Assembly (NCBI RefSeq): GCF_947172395.1
Contig: NC_069110.1
Location: 6,454,127-6,518,126 of the forward strand
Reading direction: 5' to 3'
Origin: Bicyclus anynana
Taxonomy: Eukaryota > Arthropoda > Insecta > Lepidoptera > Nymphalidae
DNA: 64,000 nucleotides
Made by a program: the position numbers and the translations under genes. Position 1 is the first letter of the stretch, and the number at the start of each line of letters is the position of its first letter. The notes below the pieces were generated by a model, which was not told the origin of the DNA, ran no database searches, and saw nothing but the letters and a program-made list of their open reading frames with translations. Below are positions 58,362 to 64,000 of this stretch, piece by piece.

Positions 58362-58844
58362 CAGTATAAGCTCATTATTCGCGGGGGATACGTTCCCTAA
58401 ATGTGTCGTGAATACAGAAACAGTGAATATGGAATGGTATTTTATATGGGATTATATTATTGTTGGGTGACAAAATAAATAACAAATATATAAAGAGAAA
58501 ACAATTATTTGAAGTTTATTGATTAACTAATAGTCTATAGCATATATAATCAGTCATAGACAATAATTTAAAGTCTTTTGTATTTTTTTCTTGCTTGACA
58601 GTTTTTAAAAAAAAAAAATTCTGAGTTATTTTAAGCAGTGGCATTCTTAAACCATCCATTCGCAATTTCGGCAATAGGTATTAGCAAGTTAAACTTTAAA
58701 TTTGCGGATTTTACGTCAGTTTCGTCAGTCAGATCCGCGAATAACGAAATATTTAGCCGCGAATATAGGAATTTGGACGCAATTTTTTAATCCGCGAATA
58801 GTGAAAACATGAATAAAGGAAGCGTGAATAAGGAGCTTTTACTG
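58362..58844. mobile_element. Pogo/Tc1-mariner-like MITE
   Basis: Ends CAGTATAAGCTCATTATTCG and (reverse complement) CAGTAAAAGCTCCTTATTCA, giving ~22-bp inverted repeats, flanked by TA on both sides (58360-58361, 58845-58846). The sub-terminal part repeats CGCGAATA and GTGAATA words, seen in Tigger/pogo-type elements. 483 bp, non-coding. Nested at the end of a tail repeat. Confidence 0.75.
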
Positions 58845-58846
58845 TA

Positions 58847-59355
58847 TATTATAAGATATCCGCTGTTGATTTTCCAAGTAAAATAAATCAAATTTCCAAT
58901 ACACTGAAAGTATATTACTAATAAAACAATAAACACAGTAATAACTGAATGTTAACAATATTCACCCTTATGGTGTACAATGTACCATTACAATGTAGGT
59001 AGGTACTAGTGAAATAAATAACAATGAGACGAATTTCGGTGCTTTTGTCGGTTGTCTTTGTGTTAGTCAAAGGCGCCGCTAAATAGAATTTTTTACTTCG
59101 AGGCCATTAAAAATCGCTTTCTAGGTGAAAATATTAGTCGCAAATTGACTTACTAATGGCATATTTTATAAGCACAATGCTATCAATGTATTAATAGGAG
59201 TTCGCGAAAGATTTAAGGTTAATAGATTGTGTAAAGTAGGTATCAATTAATATGTCAGTAAGTCTTAATCTAGGTTCTACTAATACTATATAAATAATAC
59301 TAATATTATGTGATATTCTTTGTGTAAAACTTTAAATGTGGCCTAGAATGACTGA
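58847..59355. other. No gene recognised
   Basis: AT-rich; 59030-59110 is slightly less so but contains only stops. Confidence 0.4.
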
Positions 59356-59585
59356 GTGTGGCTACAGGCTTTACCAGTAGGTACTCCTGTGTGGCATCGG
59401 CATTCGCAAAATTTCTAACGTTAGTTTACCAGCGTTCTTGTCCTCGGTCCACCCCACGGAGGAATTAACCAAAAACATTTTAGCACTTTTATGCAGTAGG
59501 AGCACTTGTTATTATTTTTATATTAAATTGTATAATGTAATGTATGGTATTGCTTGATATTAAATAAATAAATAAATAAATAAAT
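59356..59585 (+). pseudogene. Second copy of the retroelement-like relic
   Basis: 59356-59490 aligns with 23935-23800 on the opposite strand: GTGGCTACAGG, GCATTCGCAAA, TTTACCAGCGTTCTTGTCCT, CGGTCCACCCCACGG, GAATTAACC. The coding sense (LPAFLSSVHPTEELTKNIL) is retained, but it is cut short and followed by AT-rich sequence and an (AAAT)n run at 59560-59585, typical of a retroelement tail. G+C-richer sequence at 59586-59660 is unassigned. Confidence 0.5.
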
Positions 59586-59814
59586 AGCCGTATTCCGCGG
59601 CACGCTAGACTCATAGACACCATTCGTCGTGCTCTTGTCACCGCCGGCGTGCCTGCCGTTTTAGAACCTAACTATTATTTCTTCAGTTCCTTTATTAATT
59701 GCTTATGTTTGAAATTCCATGTCAACAATTTTTACCGTTGACGTTTTTTTGGTTGTTTGTTTATAATTATAACAATACAAAACACTATTAATAATTATTA
59801 AAAATAAAAATAAA

Positions 59815-60475
59815 CCCTCCCGCTGCGGGACATTTGAGTACCCAAGGAACCGGTGCTCAGGGCTCCAGAGTGAGGAACATCCTTAATCCGGTTTGCAACG
59901 GATGTCTACCAACTATAAACCACCTCCTTGCCAAATTTCTAGTTTGTAGCATAAAAAAGTCAAGGACTTTCATCCGGCGCAAAATCCATTTATAGCTAAC
60001 GTTCACTAACTGTTAACTACCTCCCTGTCAATTTTCAAGTTTGTAGCCCAAAAATTAGTACCTATTTAACTTGCGAGAGCCTTTAGATTCTCGCAAAATT
60101 CGTTTGTAACGGACGTCTATTGACAAATTTCAAGATTGTAGCATGAAAGATGAAGGACTTGTTTTCAAACTTGCGAGAGCCTTTAGATCTCCTTAATTCG
60201 GCCCTGTCGCAAAATTGATTTATAAACGATGTCTGCAAACTCTAAAATACCTTCCTGTTAAATTTCAAGTTTATAGCATTGAAAATGAAGGACTTTCATA
60301 CAAACTTGTGCTAGCCTTTAGACTTATTTAATCCGGCCATTTCGCAAAATTCGTTCTAAGTGAATACCTACTAACTATAAACTACCTCCCTGCTAAATTT
60401 GTGCTTGAACGTAAAATGTTTGTACGTCAAGCGGTATACTAGAGATTTTGTGATGACCTTCCGCATTTATTATAT
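59815..60475 (+). mobile_element. Tail repeat with amplified internal units
   Basis: After copy 3 of the GGGCTCCAGAGTGAGGAAC motif, an internal unit of about 100-130 bp (core: AACTATAAACTACCTCCCTG, CAAATTTCAAGTTTGTAGCA, GAAGGACTTTCAT, GCGAGAGCCTTTAGA) occurs about five times, near 59911, 60010, 60118, 60237 and 60370. It ends with GAGATTTTGTGATGACCTTC. The related copy at 58194 has one unit. Confidence 0.65.
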
Positions 60476-60477
60476 TA

Positions 60478-60645
60478 AGATTAATTAGCTCAACGGTAAG
60501 AGCGGTCGGACTCATCACCGAGGGGTGGTGGTTCGATCCCCGCCCCGTTGGTTTATTGACGTACCCACTCCGAATATAACATTTTCCGACTAGGAGGGAA
60601 ATAGGAATATTGGTCATATTAAAAATATGGCAAATATTCTTATCT
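60478..60645 (+). mobile_element. SINE-C copy, full length
   Basis: TTAGCTCAACGGTAAGAGC head with A box, B-box-like GGTTCGATCCC, body GTACCCACTCCGAATATAAC, and AAAAATATGGCAAATATTC tail. It abuts the end of the preceding tail repeat. Not a functional tRNA: the 3' half does not fold into acceptor and T arms with a CCA-accepting end. Confidence 0.75.
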
Positions 60646-60990
60646 ATACTAATATTATAAAGAGGTAAAGTTTGTAAGTTTGTAAGTTTGTCACATTTTT
60701 TAAATGGGGTAATCTTCGGAACTACTGGTCCGATTTTAAAAATTCTTTCACCAGTAGAATGCTACATTATCGGAGAGTGCTATAGGCTATAATTTATATT
60801 AGTATCATATATATTAGCCGAGTTATCACAGTTTTTGTCATACATGTCGGACTGAAAATCCTCTTAAACAGACTTATTCGCATGCGCTGCCTTAACTATT
60901 GCGTAAAATTTAAATTAATGTATGGAGACTTTATGTATCTTTAAAAGTTCTACAAAAAAGTCCGCGACACCATATATCTATCTTCTATAT
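60646..60990 (-). mobile_element. Tail repeat copy, minus strand
   Basis: TATCTATACTAATATTATAA end read in reverse, a GTTTGTAAGTTTGTAAG triplication, CTACTGGTCCGATTTTAAAA, and ATAGGCTATAATTTATATTA. The adjacent 60990-61198 has nothing recognisable. Confidence 0.6.
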
Positions 60991-61197
60991 ATTAGCAGAT
61001 ATAGTAACTTTTGTGTTTTAAAAATTATTAATTTTATATACTTAGGTTTACGTCATTATTTATACAACTAAACTTTAATCCTTAATAAAATAAATTATTT
61101 AATAATCACAAGGATATGATGGTGATAAGATTTGCCCTTTACAGTATGTTAATTACTTAAATAGTTTCGGAGATAATACAAAATTTCTAAAAGACGC

Positions 61198-61402
61198 AGA
61201 AATTCCGCTATATGTCGCCCGGCGCTTTCATTTACGTAGTTCCCGTTCCCGTGTGAATATGGGGGTCAAATATAGCCTATGACACTCGCAAATAACGTAG
61301 CTTTCTATTGGTAAAACAATTTTCCAAATCGGTCCAGTAGATCCAGAGATTACCTCCTACAACCACACGAACTTTACCTCTTTATATTATTAGCATAGAA
61401 GT
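61198..61402 (+). mobile_element. Tail repeat copy
   Basis: CGTAGTTCCCGTTCCCGTGT, ACACTCGCAAATAACGTAGC, ATCGGTCCAGTAGATCCAGA, ending CTTTATATTATTAGCATAGA. Confidence 0.7.
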
Positions 61403-61905
61403 CTATTTCTCTCGGTCATACCACCACTCTCGAAGGACTGGACCGATTTTGCTAAGGGTAGGAGTAAGATAGAGAAGTTACAGGGTAGGGTAGGGTACGG
61501 GTAGGGAAGCGTAGGGGTAGTGTAGGGGTAGGGTAGGTTTAGGGCCGGGTTTACGGTAGTGGTAGGGTAGGGGTAGAGGTAGGGTAGTGGTAGGGTAGAG
61601 GTACGGGTAGGATAGGAAAGTGGTAGTGTAGGGGTAGGATAGGCGTGAGATAGGGGTACGGGTGGGATAGGGGTAGGAAAGGGATAGGGTACGGGGAGGG
61701 TAGGGGTAGGATGGGGGTAGGAGTAGGATGGGGGTAGGGTGTAGGTAAGGTAGGGGTAGGGTAGGGGTAGGGTGGGGATAGGGGTAGGGTAGGTGTAGGG
61801 TAGGGTAGGGTTGGGGTAGTGGTAGGGTAGGGGTAGGGTAGGGTAGGGGTAGTAGTAAAGTTGACATCGAAATTTACGCGGACGAAGTCGCGGGCGTCCG
61901 CTAGT
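61403..61905 (-). mobile_element. Tail repeat containing a G-rich (GTAGGG)n array
   Basis: Minus-strand tail repeat: 3' side GAAGGACTGGACCGATTTTG, 5' side GGACGAAGTCGCGGGCGTCC. Between them, 61478-61866 is a long array of GTAGGG, GGTAGG and GGGGTAGG units with irregular spacing. The array belongs to the element rather than to a telomere. On the minus strand it gives a Pro/Tyr/Leu-rich open frame that is not a gene. Confidence 0.7.
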
Positions 61906-61999
61906 ATAATATATATATAGTTTATGAATTACGGGAAAAGAATGCCTTTGTAGAAATAATATGAATTAAAAAAAAAGTAATTATGTGAACTTACTAACG

Positions 62000-62195
62000 G
62001 ACGGGATTCAGTTTTTAACAAATCCAGTGGGAACCATGGATTTTTCTGAGATGAAATGTAGCCTATGTGTTAATCCAGAGTAAATTCTATTTTCATTCCA
62101 AATTTCAGCGAAATCGCTTCGCGTAAAAGAGGAACAAATATGACACACACTTTCACACTTACTCACAAACTTTCGCCTTTATAATATTAGTGTGA
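62000..62195 (+). mobile_element. Tail repeat copy
   Basis: CTAACGGACGGGATTCAG, GTGTTAATCCAGAGTAAATT, AGCGAAATCGCTTCGCGTAA, ending TTTCGCCTTTATAATATTAG. Confidence 0.6.
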
Positions 62196-62224
62196 TTTAG
62201 CAAATGAAAATAAACCGGCCGAAA

Positions 62225-63010
62225 GATGGCGCTCTTATATTTGAAATCGCGCTTCAAGGGTGCATTCTGAATATCTAAAGAGGATATAGTGCGTAAAAAT
62301 GTATGCTACCGATTTTCACGTGAGTGACAAGATATAGTAATGTTTGGAGGAGTATGTAGCTAAAACGTCAAAGTTGTTGAATTTTTGAAATGGGTACCCT
62401 TTCACACACCTACCTATTTATAAGTTTATTTACCTACGTATAAGTTTATTGCTGATGATTGTACTTCGAATGATCAATAATACATAATTCTTGATAAGTA
62501 TAGGTACTAATTATAAATAATGTCTGTCTGTCTGGTTTTCCTTTTTCCGGTTTAATCTTTTAAACGGCTAAACGGATTTTAATGGAACTTTCAGCGGAAG
62601 TTAGAGGTGATTATAGATCAACTTATAAGCTATTGTTTATCCCGGAGAAATGTACAGGTACTTATTATATTCATAGTACCGATTTGTCACTGCTTTGTTA
62701 CATAGATAGAATACATCAGGAATTGTAAACCTTTTCTGATGATCAAAAAAGTGAATGCGACATGGCGAAACAAAACATTTACGAAATTCTAATTCATTTA
62801 ATCAACGCATTCTCTAAATCTAAATTCATCCATTCAACCCTGTACGCAAAGTACGAGTATAAAGGGTGTCCCGTAAATAGCACGACATACTCTACAGGAT
62901 GATAGCTGACATCAAGGTAAACCTGCCTATAGATGGCGCTGTTATATTTTAAATCGCGCTTCAAGAGTTCATTCTGTATATCTAAAGAGGATAAATTATT
63001 GTGCGTAAAC
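62225..63010 (+). repeat. Duplicated ~80-bp block about 710 bp apart
   Basis: GATGGCGCTCTTATATTTGA...GCGCTTCAAGGGTGCATTC... (62225-62305) recurs at 62933-63010 with few changes. Between them 62520-62740 is a minus-strand tail-repeat fragment (AACGGCTAAACGGATTTTAA). The frame on the minus strand at 62794-63111 is not coding. Confidence 0.55.
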
Positions 63011-63097
63011 ACGATCTCAAAATGCAAACGAAACGAAATAATTTTTTGTAATGGGTACCCATACTGGTACCTATCAGAATTCAGAATTATCAACCCA

Positions 63098-63290
63098 CTA
63101 GCTGACGCCACGCGGTTTCACTCGCGTGGTTCCTGTTCCCGAAGGAATACGGGGATAATATATAGCCTATAGCCTTCCTCGATATATGGGCTATCTAACA
63201 CAGAAAGAATTTTTCAAATCGGACCTGTAGTTCCTGAGATTAGCGCGTTCAATCAAACAAACTCTTCAGCTTTATAATATTAGTATAGAT
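63098..63290 (+). mobile_element. Tail repeat, well preserved
   Basis: ACTAGCTGACGCCACGCGGT head, GGGCTATCTAACACAGAAAG, CTGTAGTTCCTGAGATTAGC, ending CTTTATAATATTAGTATAGA. One of the least diverged copies. Confidence 0.7.
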
Positions 63291-63682
63291 GTATGTAATA
63301 TTCTTTATTACCTCATATCTTCCAAACCGCTAACTGAAATTACGTTATTAAAATATCGTAAGATTCCTAATTACCCAAATGTTCTTATTTTGAAGAGGTG
63401 AAGTTAAAAAAAAGCTAACACGACGACTGTGAGACGGTATAATCTCGAGGTAAAAAAAAATAGCAAATATTGCAATATGGGTATCAAATTCAACGGCTCA
63501 TCATATGTGTTTCAAAATGGTATATCATTACCATATTAAAAAAGACTTCAGTTGGAAAAATGTTATTTATTATTTACGTTATATATTTTTTATCTATATA
63601 AAAATACGCGAGGCGGATGACTATGGGTGCGTACAGGTTTGTTATAAATTTACACCTAAAATAGACTGAATAAAATATAAAA

Positions 63683-63800
63683 ATCGGTCAAGTGCGAGTT
63701 GGATTCGACCATCAAGGGTTCAGTACTAACTAGGATATCATCTTCTTACTATCGAAACTAAAAAGTGTAAAATAAAATAAATAATTAATAAAATAAAAAT
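63683..63800 (+). repeat. Modular dispersed repeat E, copy 3 (start only)
   Basis: CGGTCAAGTGCGAGTTGGAT and AAGGGTTCAGTAC match the beginning of copies 1 and 2. The rest of the window (to 64000) is AT-rich without further recognisable sequence. Confidence 0.5.
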
Positions 63801-64000
63801 AAACCCAACTGAATTTATTAATTATTTACTTTATTTTTTTATTTAAACTTATGTTGGTATATAATTTACAATAATACTCGTATTAGATACTTAAGAAATT
63901 GGCGTTTTGACGTACTGGCAATTTTGATCTCAAATATCTTTTCTTTGGTTAGGAATTCCAATTTAAAATTTTACGTACTTTTGTGTTTTGAAAATTATAA

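Noticed and set aside
60478..60560. tRNA gene
   Set aside because: A-box and B-box matches are present, but the sequence continues as a SINE seen in several copies and the cloverleaf arms do not pair.
61478..61866. Telomere-like array
   Set aside because: The unit is GTAGGG-like and irregular, not TTAGG as expected for Lepidoptera, and it lies inside a tail repeat.
1..64000. Endogenous viral sequence
   Set aside because: I saw no recognisable capsid, envelope, integrase or LTR pairs; all reverse transcriptase relics are of non-LTR type.

Overview
The window looks like nuclear DNA of a lepidopteran insect (moth or butterfly). Reasons: an AT-rich background, long gene-poor stretches, introns of 65-91 bp in the few genes, and a very high density of repeats of types I recognise from Lepidoptera. 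These include three tRNA-derived SINE families (called SINE-A, SINE-B and SINE-C here), RTE-type LINE relics, and a large group of non-LTR-like tails (called 'tail repeats') with a GACTTCGTCCGC-type head and a TTTATAATATTAG-type end. Family assignments come from memory of such sequences, not from a database search.

Genes are few and none could be named. The best is a three-exon gene on the minus strand at 49663-50893. Its exon phases fit together into a 355-residue, highly charged protein of unknown function. A second candidate, on the plus strand at 56416-56702, is a small two-exon gene with a clear signal peptide, a TATA box and a 65-bp intron. Weaker candidates are a G+C-rich probable terminal exon at 12231-12477 (plus), a cysteine-rich exon-like stretch at 57380-57526 (minus), and two exon-like stretches at 29752-29835 (plus) and 30402-30613 (minus).

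Layout. 0-12 kb: a recent 75-bp inverted repeat, a MITE, tail repeats, an RTE insertion with a clean target-site duplication, and modular dispersed repeats. 12-13 kb: the orphan exon. 13-19 kb: a Jockey/CR1-type LINE relic and an RTE relic. 19-29 kb: SINEs, a 453-bp MITE, a retroelement polyprotein relic, and a large modular repeat containing a nested short element. 29-38 kb: four G+C-rich, largely repeat-free blocks in an AT-rich desert, the most likely regulatory or unannotated transcribed region. 38-49 kb: SINEs and RTE fragments, some of which have acquired perfect palindromes. 49-51 kb: the charged-protein gene. 51-56 kb: quiet. 56-58 kb: the small secreted-peptide candidates. 58-64 kb: a pogo-like MITE, amplified tail-repeat units and a G-rich array.

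No pathway or operon-like cooperation between genes is visible. The dominant theme is repeat turnover, including nested insertions and several perfect short palindromes inside old repeats that look like template-switch events.
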